This document shows positions 1 through 7,408 of a stretch of DNA of 39,346 nucleotides, one piece after another. A program made the position numbers and the translations under genes. The notes under the pieces are model-generated. The model did not search any database. It had not been told where the DNA came from and saw nothing but the letters and a program-made list of their open reading frames with translations. Numbering within the stretch: position 1 is the stretch's first letter; each line of letters begins with the position of its first letter. The stretch is from positions 1 through 39,346 of IMG/VR virus record IMGVR_UViG_3300021093_000164, one strand, 5' to 3'. The stretch is from a virus.

Positions 1-397
1 CCTCGCCGTCTTTTGGAATATAGAGAATAGAATCCTGTTGATACTTACTGCCAAGATTTATCAAGTCTTCTCGCAATTTTCCTTTATCACTCAAATCAAC
101 AACAAAGTAAACATTTTCTTTAACTTCTTTTGCATCAGGTGTTCCGTAGTTTTCAATATAAGCACCGTGAACTGCAGTTACACCATATCCCATCATTTGA
201 AGATTGGCATATAATTGTCTATTTCTTTTTTGATTGTCACCCTTTGAATATGGTTTGTCTTCAGCTGTAGCACAACCTTCTTTGGAACGAAATGCAGTTA
301 TTGTTCCACAGTCATGTTCTTCCATATGTTTTGACAAACGAGCAAGTCCACTCTCGTTTAATTGTTTATCTGGTAATAAATGTTTTAACTTTGCCAT
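1..397 (-). CDS. Unknown protein, partial (C-terminus off the left edge)
   Basis: I read 132 codons from an ATG at 397 down to the window edge; the C-terminus is missing. I do not recognise the family. The protein is soluble and mixed in composition, with a motif near residues 80-95 (YIENYGTPDAKEV) followed by a beta-rich stretch (VYFVVDL) and DSILYIPK near the end, which suggests a compact alpha/beta domain. The first 15 residues, MAKLKHLLPDKQLNE followed by SG, resemble a phage capsid-targeting peptide ending in an LxE cleavage site, an inference shared with several genes here. A purine-rich GAGAG precedes the start, and an ATATTTAT octamer lies 30 nt upstream, so the gene probably has its own promoter just after dUTPase. 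Confidence 0.7.
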   Translation of the reverse strand, partial: MAKLKHLLPDKQLNESGLARLSKHMEEHDCGTITAFRSKEGCATAEDKPYSKGDNQKRNRQLYANLQMMGYGVTAVHGAYIENYGTPDAKEVKENVYFVVDLSDKGKLREDLINLGSKYQQDSILYIPKDGE

Positions 398-427
398 TGT
401 TTCTCTCTGTTATTTAAACTGTTTACA

Positions 428-435
428 ATAAATAT
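428..435 (-). promoter_or_regulatory. ATATTTAT late-promoter candidate
   Basis: The gene strand reads TCATATTTATTG. The octamer ends 30 nt before the ATG at 397, in the gap after the dUTPase stop. It is one of 12 intergenic copies in the window. Confidence 0.45.
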
Positions 436-440
436 GAAAA

Positions 441-935
441 TTATTTCTTATCTGTTGAACCAAAACCACCATCGCCTCTGTTACTATCGGACAATTCTTG
501 CACTTCTTCCAAGTGAACTTTTGGATATGGAATGATTATCAATTGAGCAATCTTATCACCAATGTCTGGCATTTCAGCTCTATGATAATTTGAATATGGA
601 AATTCAAATCTAACTAAAATCTCACCACGATAATTTGAGTCAATGACGCCAACTGAATTTTTTAGTGAAACTCCTTTTGGTGCTTTTGTTATTGAACTTC
701 TTGGGAAAAGTAATCCAACATGACTACTTGGAATTTCTACAGCAATTCCTGTTCCGTATTCCATAAATGTGTCTGTTCTTCTAAACGATGTTGAAGTTAA
801 ATCCATACCAGCGTCACCGTCTTGAGCATATTGTGGTGTTACTGCTTCTGGAACTAATTTACGAAATTTTACCGTTAGATCAAAATCATTTTTATAGTTT
901 ACCGTTACATTCGGATTTGATGTATGCCAACCCAT
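441..935 (-). CDS. dut: dUTPase (dUTP pyrophosphatase)
   Basis: This enzyme hydrolyses dUTP to dUMP and pyrophosphate, keeping uracil out of phage DNA and feeding dTMP synthesis. All five motifs of the homotrimeric family are visible in its 164 residues: DAGMDL at 41-46, PRSS at 78-81, GVIDSNYRGE at 96-105, GDKIAQLII at 126-134 and the glycine-rich C-terminal motif RGDGGFGST at 153-161. The length is normal for the family, with an N-terminal extension of about 25 residues. The start is well fixed: AGGAGG lies six bases before the ATG, inside the end of the upstream PLP gene, and only one base separates the two genes, so they should be translated from one message. Confidence 0.95.
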   Translation of the reverse strand: MGWHTSNPNVTVNYKNDFDLTVKFRKLVPEAVTPQYAQDGDAGMDLTSTSFRRTDTFMEYGTGIAVEIPSSHVGLLFPRSSITKAPKGVSLKNSVGVIDSNYRGEILVRFEFPYSNYHRAEMPDIGDKIAQLIIIPYPKVHLEEVQELSDSNRGDGGFGSTDKK

Positions 936-936
936 T

Positions 937-1686
937 TTAACCTCCTACATTCCAAAATAATGCATCATTTGATGCGTGTTCTTTAATAAATGACCAAACT
1001 TTCGAGTCATAGTAATCCGAAGATGGAAACGGTGGTTTCTCTGCGGGTTTACATTTTTGTTCAAATTTATACTTTGATATGAATACTTCTGCCCTACCCC
1101 TCTCTCTGTCTGTTGTATTATGGCCAACTCTAACACCATATACTTTCGCATCTGGCCATGCTCTCTGTAATCCCCTTGAAAGAACTCCTGAACTTATACA
1201 AGACCAAACTTCTTTTGGTTTGATTGGCAACTGGTTGGCAATTCTGGCAACTTCATCAATAACAACCGGATGGTCAAGACCGAATGGTAATAATTGTGTA
1301 TCAGGTGTTTCAAGTGCATACTTTTTAGCAACATGCTGAATATGAGTGAGAAATCCCATAGGAACCTCTATAATGTTTGCACCAATAGATAGTGCTTCTG
1401 TTGTTAGCGGTAAATGTTTTCCTTTCGGAATAACAACGGTTGCCTTCAAACCTAAATCTTTACAAGCATAAGCAAGTGCTACTTGAGCATAGCCAACTCT
1501 TGGAGAAGCATATACCCATTCACGAACATGGGATTGTGATTGAAGATAACGATAAAGGAAACGTCTTTTTGTTCCACCTGGAAGCAAATCATCACGAACC
1601 ACCCAAATGTTTTCGTGTTTTTCGATAACAATTTCGGGTAAAGTTATAGTGACATCTTTCGTGGGATATTGAAAGAAGTCTGACAT
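937..1686 (-). CDS. PLP-dependent enzyme, fold type II (ACC deaminase/cysteine desulfhydrase-like)
   Basis: The 249-residue protein looks like a compact fold-type II (tryptophan synthase beta) PLP enzyme. The segment RDDLLPGGTKRR (31-42) matches the PLP-lysine motif of the ACC deaminase/D-cysteine desulfhydrase group (GGNKxRK), making Lys40 the likely Schiff-base residue. SSGVLSRGL (about 164-172) stands where the phosphate-binding glycine loop is expected, but is poorer in glycine. The protein ends in FWNVGG, like the last active-site segment of the family, and is shorter than bacterial members (about 330 residues). It lies between thioredoxin and dUTPase with gaps of 8 and 1 bases and has a good SD (AAGGTG). 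The substrate is unknown; a role in amino-acid metabolism or DNA base modification is possible but unproven. Confidence 0.7.
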   Translation of the reverse strand: MSDFFQYPTKDVTITLPEIVIEKHENIWVVRDDLLPGGTKRRFLYRYLQSQSHVREWVYASPRVGYAQVALAYACKDLGLKATVVIPKGKHLPLTTEALSIGANIIEVPMGFLTHIQHVAKKYALETPDTQLLPFGLDHPVVIDEVARIANQLPIKPKEVWSCISSGVLSRGLQRAWPDAKVYGVRVGHNTTDRERGRAEVFISKYKFEQKCKPAEKPPFPSSDYYDSKVWSFIKEHASNDALFWNVGG

Positions 1687-1694
1687 TTTTCACC

Positions 1695-1952
1695 TTAAAC
1701 CGATGTGATAATTGATTGATAATAAGATTTTGGCTGAACACCAATGACTTGTTGAACTATTCTACCATTTTTTTCAAATATGATAGTTGGAACGGCACGA
1801 ACACCGTATTGTTGTGCTACATCTGGATTGTTATCAATATCAATTTTTTGATAACCAACCGTTGGGTTCTCACTTCGTAATTGATCAATTACGGGCGTTA
1901 AATGTTTACATGGTTGGCACCATGTTGCAGTGAAATGTTTAATTGTGATCAT
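1695..1952 (-). CDS. Thioredoxin-like protein
   Basis: This is an 85-residue thiol-disulfide oxidoreductase of the thioredoxin/glutaredoxin size class. The redox motif WCQPC is at 11-15 and the conserved cis-proline is Pro55 in VRAVPTIIF, followed by the usual glycine-containing beta strand. It is shorter than bacterial TrxA (about 108 residues), as phage versions often are. A likely role is electron donor to the class II ribonucleotide reductase encoded at 7409-9262, which has the C-terminal shuttle cysteines that thioredoxin reduces. It is first in a tight trx-PLP-dut group. No SD is obvious before the ATG. Upstream, 1953-2023 is AT-rich with no convincing terminator or promoter. Confidence 0.92.
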   Translation of the reverse strand: MITIKHFTATWCQPCKHLTPVIDQLRSENPTVGYQKIDIDNNPDVAQQYGVRAVPTIIFEKNGRIVQQVIGVQPKSYYQSIITSV

Positions 1953-2023
1953 AATCTGTTAATTTATTGTTAATGAATGAACAACCAAATATACAATTTT
2001 TTTTAATACAAAACAAGCAAAAA

Positions 2024-4789
2024 TTATCTTGCCAACTTTATTCTAATCAATAAATCATCATCAAATGATTTCCGAACAGGACTACTCATTTTTGCAATTG
2101 CAAGTAATTCGTATTCATCATTATACAAACCGATTGATGTTATGTAAGAAAGTGGCTGTTCTGACATACAATTATATTTCAATTTATATTGTGATCCAGA
2201 GGCATAAGAAGGATTGTTTGTATAATTTGCTTCATCGTGCGGTATATGTATAAAATAATGTTTTACACCAAAATTCTTCTCACGTCTTGCCTTCATTGAA
2301 TTTCCAGTAGCAGCAGCTCCACTTATTGATGTATACAACTTGAATGAATTATCACCATTTATATTACTACCGGTTACAGTATTAAATGACAATTCATTAT
2401 TTAATCGATTTGCACTCAAAACTATAACGCCAAGAGCAGGATATACTTTTCCGTATGTAGTTATGTTTGGATTTGTTGATATACTTCCGGTTGCACTATC
2501 ATGTATTCCCAATTCTAAACTTCCACTAACAACATCATACGATGCATACGGATTTTCGTTGCAATAATTGAAATCTGTATACGATGAATTATCTATGAGG
2601 GTTATTACTTTTGGATTTGAACCGGACACTTTAACATTACTTCCGGTATGAAGATTATTAGCAATACCACTTCCACTCAACTCAGCAAGATTTATTTCAA
2701 AGTTACCAATGTCTAATTTATCACCAATTGATTTTCTATAAAAATTTATCACATAAACATCATCCGGTGTTTCCAATGATCCAGTATTGTAAAATGTAAA
2801 ATTTGTTTCAGGTAAATCCAATGTGGATAATCTATACTGTGAGTATATTGCCTTTGATGGTGTATCAAATGGTGTATCTTCTGTATATGTTGATCCCGAT
2901 CCATTACTGTTTCCGTATGTTACAGTAAAATATGGTTTTTGATCACATTCATTACAACCATATACATCATAGAAATATGCATTTGAAGCAGTTGCAGTTG
3001 AAGATGTTGTATAACAATCTATTGATTCTGATGCATTAAATAAACCATGAATTTGAGTTTGTATGTTTCCAGTTATTATACTGCTAGTTGGAATTGTGTG
3101 ATATATTAAACTCTTTCTTTCATCTATTTTTAATGAAGGTTTACACTTTTCTATTTTTTTATCACGTATAAAATAGGGATATAATTCGTATTTATCTAAT
3201 AAATCTTTTCTGATTATAGATGTTGTTCCGTCTCCTCTATCTCCTGATGCGTATATTCTAAAATCATCGGCAGAAATTTGATCTGGACAAACTAAATAAT
3301 ACTTTCCAGTTGTTATTGATTTACACCCACACCCCAACTCATTTACTTCTACGGGTTCTTCTACAAATTCAACTTCAAGACACCCACACCCTTCAATATC
3401 CCTATTCAATACTTGGTCTTCCCAATCAACAAAAACATTTTCTCGGTAGTCTATACTGGATGAATACTGCAATACTGGTGGATTTGCACTATCAGATCCA
3501 TAACACGGTTGTATTCTTTCATACTTTACTTCATATTCTTCTTTCACCACATATTCAGTTCTTAATCCAGAATAACATTCTCTGTATGGAACTTTTTCCC
3601 GTTTCCTACTATCAAGGAAAAATCTATAACCAACTGGTAATTCAACATCATCTGCAGTCCAAAGTTGATACACTCTTGATGTAAGTCCTTTATATTTAAC
3701 TGAAATCTTATCAATACCATACGGCATATAAAGACCATCTGGTAAACCAAATGCTATTTTTATATTATAGTTCAATGTTGCTTCATCAGGTGCAATAGAT
3801 TGGAACAATCCTTTTGCTCGTTTACCATTTAATACTAGACCAGTTTCAAATTCTTTCTGAATATAATCATTATCAAGGTATATTCCCAAATTATATTTTT
3901 GTGCTATTATACTATTTTCGAGTATTTTTGCTGCGGTTGTAACTACCATATTTGAATCGTAATATACTTTTGAACCGTCAATATCTACTTCAACATAACA
4001 CTCCCCATCATTTATAGAATAAATAACCGGCTCTCTCCAAGGACCCAATGGGTTTAATTGTTTAACTGCCTGAATTGTTGGTGTTGAATTAAAACCACTA
4101 ACTATTTTTAAGTTTTCAGAAAAAATTGTTGATTTTTCTAATTGTTGAACCGTATAAATTTCATTTCTTTTTTCACCAAAAATGGATGCATCTCCATAGT
4201 TTGTTGATGCGTCAAATACTGCAGAAACTTCTAATTCTGATGTATTATTTTTGTTATCGATGGCATCATACCAACCAATAACTAATTTCAAATTAGTATA
4301 CGGCAATGAACCTGTAAACCAAACCCATCCATTTCCGAGAATTACATAATGGAAATCTTCTATTAGAGTAATATTTCTTTTTAAGTCAATTATTTTGAAT
4401 AATGTTATTTTTGCAGTAGAAACTGTATAATCAGTTGCTAAAGTAAACCCACCGATACCCCGAAGACTTAAATCACTTTTCCTATAATAAACCGGCAATC
4501 TATATTTGTAAAGATGAACTGGTCGTCCACCGGGTGAACTTTGTTTGTATATTCTATCAACTTGTTTGAATGGAACTATATCACATTTAGGTATAGGTTT
4601 CCATTTACCATCGGCATCTTTATACCCCAATGGATATGCAGGTGATAAATCTGCATTCAATCCACTTGGTGTTGTTCCAAATTCTCCATAAGGAACACCA
4701 TTGTATATTGGTCTTCCATCTGAATTTAGTGGCAAAATTTCTTCTTCTACTACTTTACCATTAGCGTATGTAACCTTGTAACGAGACAT
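2024..4789 (-). CDS. Large virion structural protein candidate (921 aa)
   Basis: I cannot name a family with certainty. The composition is typical of a beta-rich virion protein: many Tyr, Asn, Ser, Thr and Gly, no signal peptide, no membrane segment. The N-terminus (ILPLNSDGRPIYNGVPYG) is followed by several beta-rich stretches. The middle has unusual cysteine pairs, EGCGCLE and LGCGCKS, then CNECDQ and further single cysteines, which suggests metal binding. The last 60 residues (SYITSIGLYNDEYELLAIAK, then PVRKS and a terminal IRIKLAR) resemble C-terminal domains I associate with large T4-like phage baseplate or fibre-associated proteins; this is from memory of the families. The start has a good SD (AAGGTG). 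It sits away from the main tail cluster, upstream of trx-PLP-dut. Confidence 0.6.
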   Translation of the reverse strand: MSRYKVTYANGKVVEEEILPLNSDGRPIYNGVPYGEFGTTPSGLNADLSPAYPLGYKDADGKWKPIPKCDIVPFKQVDRIYKQSSPGGRPVHLYKYRLPVYYRKSDLSLRGIGGFTLATDYTVSTAKITLFKIIDLKRNITLIEDFHYVILGNGWVWFTGSLPYTNLKLVIGWYDAIDNKNNTSELEVSAVFDASTNYGDASIFGEKRNEIYTVQQLEKSTIFSENLKIVSGFNSTPTIQAVKQLNPLGPWREPVIYSINDGECYVEVDIDGSKVYYDSNMVVTTAAKILENSIIAQKYNLGIYLDNDYIQKEFETGLVLNGKRAKGLFQSIAPDEATLNYNIKIAFGLPDGLYMPYGIDKISVKYKGLTSRVYQLWTADDVELPVGYRFFLDSRKREKVPYRECYSGLRTEYVVKEEYEVKYERIQPCYGSDSANPPVLQYSSSIDYRENVFVDWEDQVLNRDIEGCGCLEVEFVEEPVEVNELGCGCKSITTGKYYLVCPDQISADDFRIYASGDRGDGTTSIIRKDLLDKYELYPYFIRDKKIEKCKPSLKIDERKSLIYHTIPTSSIITGNIQTQIHGLFNASESIDCYTTSSTATASNAYFYDVYGCNECDQKPYFTVTYGNSNGSGSTYTEDTPFDTPSKAIYSQYRLSTLDLPETNFTFYNTGSLETPDDVYVINFYRKSIGDKLDIGNFEINLAELSGSGIANNLHTGSNVKVSGSNPKVITLIDNSSYTDFNYCNENPYASYDVVSGSLELGIHDSATGSISTNPNITTYGKVYPALGVIVLSANRLNNELSFNTVTGSNINGDNSFKLYTSISGAAATGNSMKARREKNFGVKHYFIHIPHDEANYTNNPSYASGSQYKLKYNCMSEQPLSYITSIGLYNDEYELLAIAKMSSPVRKSFDDDLLIRIKLAR

Positions 4790-4797
4790 TTATCACC

Positions 4798-5124
4798 TTA
4801 TCCCATAGAACTAATTACTGCACCATATTCTTTTGCTTCAAACTTTTCTCTAACAATATCCATAATACATTTTTCAACTTCTTTCTTATATTGACCAATG
4901 AAATATGGTGTTCCTTCTTCTGCCTTTTCAATTTCTTTTATTGCTTCCAATTTAGTAACACACTTCTTTTCACCAACTAATTTTGCAAGTTCAATTAGTG
5001 CCTGTGTATCATCATCCTTTTCTTCAACTGCCTTTTCAATTTTATTTATAGCAGTTTTTACTTTTTGTCCAAGTCCTTCATCTTCTTCTTTTATCAAAAG
5101 ACTTTTTAATTTCAAAGATTTCAT
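4798..5124 (-). CDS. Small helical protein, unknown, with capsid-targeting-like N-terminus
   Basis: I read 108 residues, almost entirely charged alpha helix (runs of K and E), with no membrane segment. I do not recognise it. I chose the ATG at 5124 over the in-frame TTG at 5136 because the bases of that TTG codon and the next form GGAG, a Shine-Dalgarno sequence six bases before the ATG. The N-terminus MKSLKLKSLLIKEEDEG is basic and amphipathic and carries IKE within the first 13 residues, resembling the capsid-targeting peptides noted elsewhere. It lies 8 bases upstream of the 921-residue gene and downstream of a small membrane protein, apparently one transcription unit. Confidence 0.7.
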   Translation of the reverse strand: MKSLKLKSLLIKEEDEGLGQKVKTAINKIEKAVEEKDDDTQALIELAKLVGEKKCVTKLEAIKEIEKAEEGTPYFIGQYKKEVEKCIMDIVREKFEAKEYGAVISSMG

Positions 5125-5139
5125 TGCAAACTCCAATGT

Positions 5140-5343
5140 TTATTTACGAGATAATAAAAAATAAAGTCCAAAAAATAACAGCGCTACCGAATAGAATATA
5201 ATATCGGTAACGATGTAACTCTCGGTAAGTTTTGTTACTAAAGCAAAGGCCGCATCGAACCCAAGAGGATTGAAAAATGTCCCAAGCACTAAACATATTT
5301 TTGCCAACACATCTTTTAATTGTTTGGAGTTTCTTTTTGACAT
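5140..5343 (-). CDS. Small membrane protein, two predicted transmembrane helices
   Basis: This 67-residue protein has a basic N-terminus (MSKRNSKQLKD), a first hydrophobic stretch at about 13-35 and a second at about 43-63, ending in LLSRK. Size and topology would fit a holin or another inner-membrane phage protein, but there is no specific motif, so no function is assigned. A second reading frame from an ATG at 5356 is also open for 70 codons; I prefer this one because its hydrophobic pattern is clean while the other is rich in Trp and Cys and looks like a frame shadow. The SD before 5343 is weak. The gene follows a terminator and an ATATTTAT element and is probably first in its unit. Confidence 0.65.
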   Translation of the reverse strand: MSKRNSKQLKDVLAKICLVLGTFFNPLGFDAAFALVTKLTESYIVTDIIFYSVALLFFGLYFLLSRK

Positions 5344-5391
5344 TACGCCATCCCATGTAGTTGCCTTTGTGTGAAAAATACTTCTGTAACT

Positions 5392-5399
5392 ATAAATAT
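5392..5399 (-). promoter_or_regulatory. ATATTTAT late-promoter candidate
   Basis: The gene strand reads CCATATTTATAG, directly downstream of the Hsp20 terminator and 48 nt before the ATG at 5343. The order terminator, octamer, gene start is what a promoter for the next unit would look like. Confidence 0.5.
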
Positions 5400-5407
5400 G
5401 GGATAAA

Positions 5408-5435
5408 TAAAAAAGGGTGATGTTTCCACCACCCT
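5408..5435 (-). terminator. Rho-independent terminator after Hsp20
   Basis: On the minus strand AGGGTGGTG, loop GAAA and CATCACCCT form a 9-bp stem with one G-U pair, followed at once by TTTTTTA. It starts 18 bases after the Hsp20 stop and closes the replication/nucleotide block. Confidence 0.85.
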
Positions 5436-5452
5436 AAACTTAACATCTAATC

Positions 5453-5848
5453 TTATTTTACTTTGATTGTTATTTCTTCGGGTTCCGTTGGTTTTTCATA
5501 CGGAACTGAAATATGAATAATACCGTTCTCAACACTAGCAGTAATTCCTTTCAAATCATATTTGATTTTACCGTTTGGTAATTCAAATCTCAATTCAATT
5601 GTTTTTTCACCAAAGATGTTTGTAACCTTTCTGTGACCTGTTACATTAAGGATATTGTTTTTTACCGTAATGTTAATATCCTCTTTTGCACAACCAGGAA
5701 CTTCTGCATAAATGTTACGAACTCCATCCGCGTCTTGAACTAATGTTCGAGTATTAAAACGAGGTAAATCAAGATGTGTTTTTGACAACTGATTTACAAC
5801 GTCATCCCATAAATTGTCTCTACGAAGAATAGAATTTAGCGTTACCAT
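5453..5848 (-). CDS. hsp20: Small heat-shock protein, Hsp20/alpha-crystallin family
   Basis: The 131-residue protein has a short N-terminal arm (1-37), an alpha-crystallin domain at about 38-118 and a short C-terminal tail. The domain shows the expected beta strands (IYAEVPGCAKEDINITVKN) and the family signature near its end, ASVENGIIHISVP, equivalent to A-x-x-x-n-G-v-L. Hsp20 proteins are ATP-independent holdases that bind unfolding proteins; in T4-like cyanophages they are common and thought to help virion assembly or protect host proteins during infection. The C-terminal I-x-I motif appears as ITIKV. The start has GAGG five bases upstream. It ends the unit, with a strong terminator just after the stop. 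Confidence 0.93.
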   Translation of the reverse strand: MVTLNSILRRDNLWDDVVNQLSKTHLDLPRFNTRTLVQDADGVRNIYAEVPGCAKEDINITVKNNILNVTGHRKVTNIFGEKTIELRFELPNGKIKYDLKGITASVENGIIHISVPYEKPTEPEEITIKVK

Positions 5849-5878
5849 AATAACCTCGAAAAATTAAAAATAAAAAAG

Positions 5879-6064
5879 TTAATTAGATAATTTAGCAGCT
5901 TTTGCTTCGGCAACAGATGCTTGATTATACGGTGTAATCAATTTCTTAATTGCACTTGCCGCCTTACGAGCAATAGCAGCATCTTTCTTTTTTGTTGAAT
6001 TATGTGCAACTGTAAACTCATTGAATAAGTTTGTTAGTTGGGCATAGATTTCTTGCTTGGCCAT
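5879..6064 (-). CDS. Histone H1-like (Hc1-type) small basic protein
   Basis: This is a 61-residue Lys/Ala-rich, wholly helical protein. The pattern QEIYAQLTNLFNEF, then KKKDAAIARKAASAIKKLI, then a Lys/Ala tail resembles histone H1-like Hc1-type proteins of bacteria and phages, which bind and compact DNA. It is shorter than chlamydial Hc1 and lacks a long basic tail. The start is secure: AGGAGG lies five bases before the ATG. It sits between the nucleotidyltransferase gene and Hsp20 with short gaps. Possible roles are packaging of phage DNA or binding of host nucleoid DNA; the assignment rests on composition and pattern only. Confidence 0.6.
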   Translation of the reverse strand: MAKQEIYAQLTNLFNEFTVAHNSTKKKDAAIARKAASAIKKLITPYNQASVAEAKAAKLSN

Positions 6065-6088
6065 AAAACCTCCTGTGTATAATATAAC

Positions 6089-6964
6089 CTACATTATCTC
6101 CGGTATCGGTAATTTTGCATTGGTTATACTTTGTATAAAAAACTTGCGAATTGTGTCTCGCATTCCTGAAACTTTACTTTGTTTGTTAAATACAACATCA
6201 TATAATTTTTCAAATGATGCAGCATCAGCGATAGTATACTGATCTCCCAAAAAGAAATGTATCATTTCTTCCGGTGTTTGTGTTACAAAACTTTCACTAC
6301 CTGCAATAGTTTTACCGGCTTTGATAATACTACCACCTTTACCGGCATAACTTTTTGCTAATCTATAAATTCCTTTGTCATGTCTCATAACATACTTCTC
6401 AACTTCAATCGGAACATCCTTATCGGTTTTCTTTAATACTTTGTAATCAACCGCAGAAACAACTGCAGCCAATAAAAAATTTCTATATGCTTGTTTATAT
6501 TTTGACTCACCCTTTGAATAATCCGGTGATGAATAAACAAATTGTGTCCAATTAACATTATTTGATAACATGAAATCAACTTGCACAGGTTCTTCGGTAA
6601 CTCTGCCGACTATTGGAAACGGAATAGAAACTTGTGAGAACCCACGAAGTGGCTTTGCATCATATCCCATCTTTTCCAATTCCTTTATCAACCAATCCAA
6701 TACATCACTTAATTTCAAACCATTGGCGGATGCCAATTGATCCATTGAAATACCAATGTCCAAGTCACCTGATAATTGAACATCAGGTTTCTTTCCTGCA
6801 CTACCGAGTATGAAACAATCTGTTCCAAAACCGATAAGACCGAGTGGTTTCAAAACAACTGTCTCAATTTTTGAGACAGTTGCCGCCACTTCATTTTGTT
6901 TAATCGCCACGGCATCGGGAAACATATTCCCACCTTCTGTCAATAATTTCTTTAATTTAATCAT
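6089..6964 (-). CDS. Nucleotidyltransferase-fold protein with capsid-targeting-like N-terminus
   Basis: The 291-residue protein has the hallmarks of the Pol-beta-type nucleotidyltransferase superfamily: GS at 54-55, then DLD with Asp67 and Asp69, and a third acidic position in VQVDFML (Asp130). These three carboxylates normally hold the metal ions for transfer of a nucleotide from NTP. The C-terminal half is helical (about 155-280). The substrate cannot be read from sequence; tRNA, protein and small-molecule targets all occur in this superfamily. The first ten residues, MIKLKKLLTE followed by GG, strongly resemble the T4 internal-protein capsid-targeting peptide (MKTYQEFIAE followed by A), so the enzyme may be packaged and injected. 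No clear SD precedes the ATG. A 15-base inverted repeat lies just upstream. Confidence 0.75.
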   Translation of the reverse strand: MIKLKKLLTEGGNMFPDAVAIKQNEVAATVSKIETVVLKPLGLIGFGTDCFILGSAGKKPDVQLSGDLDIGISMDQLASANGLKLSDVLDWLIKELEKMGYDAKPLRGFSQVSIPFPIVGRVTEEPVQVDFMLSNNVNWTQFVYSSPDYSKGESKYKQAYRNFLLAAVVSAVDYKVLKKTDKDVPIEVEKYVMRHDKGIYRLAKSYAGKGGSIIKAGKTIAGSESFVTQTPEEMIHFFLGDQYTIADAASFEKLYDVVFNKQSKVSGMRDTIRKFFIQSITNAKLPIPEIM

Positions 6965-6982
6965 GTTATATCAAAAATATGT

Positions 6983-7400
6983 GTTATAGTTCTTTGGATA
7001 ATGTGTTTAATAATAATTATACTTTATTTTTATTTTACTTTACCCAAACCATCAATTCTTTCATGCACGAATTTTATTTCACCAACAACTTCTTGTTGTG
7101 ATTTATCAATTCTTTCGTGGATGAACCGATGTTCTTTTTCAATAACCGAACTCAAGCTATCAACTCTGGAATCAATCATTCGTCTAAAATAATCATCTGT
7201 TGATGTAATTCGTTGATCCAATTGATTAACTACTGTATCAACTAACCTCTCTAAATTATTTAGTTCTTTGTTTAATCTACTAATTTTGAACATACCCACA
7301 ACTACAACCGTAACTGCCGTTAAGACTGTAACTGCACATACACCCAACCAAAATGAAGTTATATCCATAACTTTTCTCCTTATTCCCAAAGAACTATAAC
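6983..7400 (-). repeat. 15-bp inverted repeat flanking the membrane coiled-coil gene
   Basis: GTTATAGTTCTTTGG at 6983-6997 on the plus strand is repeated exactly as its reverse complement at 7386-7400. The two arms enclose the gene at 7030-7368. In the minus-strand transcript they could pair into a long-range stem around that cistron; at the DNA level they could also be paired regulator sites or recombination ends. Confidence 0.75.
7030..7368 (-). CDS. Membrane-anchored coiled-coil protein
   Basis: I read 112 residues from the ATG at 7368, which has AAGGAG seven bases upstream; an upstream in-frame TTG at 7389 is less likely. The N-terminus holds one transmembrane helix (about 5-27, VLTAVTVVVVGMF), with few charges before it. 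The rest (about 30-112) is a long amphipathic helix with heptad-like spacing and two similar HERID segments near its end, suggesting a coiled coil that projects from the membrane. I do not recognise a family; roles such as spanin-like or superinfection-exclusion protein are only possibilities. It lies between nrdJ and the nucleotidyltransferase gene and is enclosed by a perfect inverted repeat. Confidence 0.75.
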   Translation of the reverse strand: MDITSFWLGVCAVTVLTAVTVVVVGMFKISRLNKELNNLERLVDTVVNQLDQRITSTDDYFRRMIDSRVDSLSSVIEKEHRFIHERIDKSQQEVVGEIKFVHERIDGLGKVK

Positions 7401-7408
7401 ATTATTAT

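Noticed and set aside
1953-2023. Terminator or promoter upstream of thioredoxin
   Set aside because: The gap has A/T runs and a weak GCAA-TTGC pairing but no stable stem and no promoter better than AT-rich background.
4798-5136. Longer start (TTG at 5136) for the small helical protein
   Set aside because: The TTG and the following codon form the GGAG ribosome-binding site of the ATG at 5124.
5144-5356. A 70-codon minus-strand frame overlapping the small membrane protein
   Set aside because: Its product is rich in Trp, Cys and Tyr with no clear pattern, while the other frame gives two clean hydrophobic helices and a basic start and end.
7030-7389. Longer start (TTG at 7389) for the membrane coiled-coil protein
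   Set aside because: AAGGAG is ideally spaced for the ATG at 7368, and the extra residues would put a charged segment before the membrane helix.
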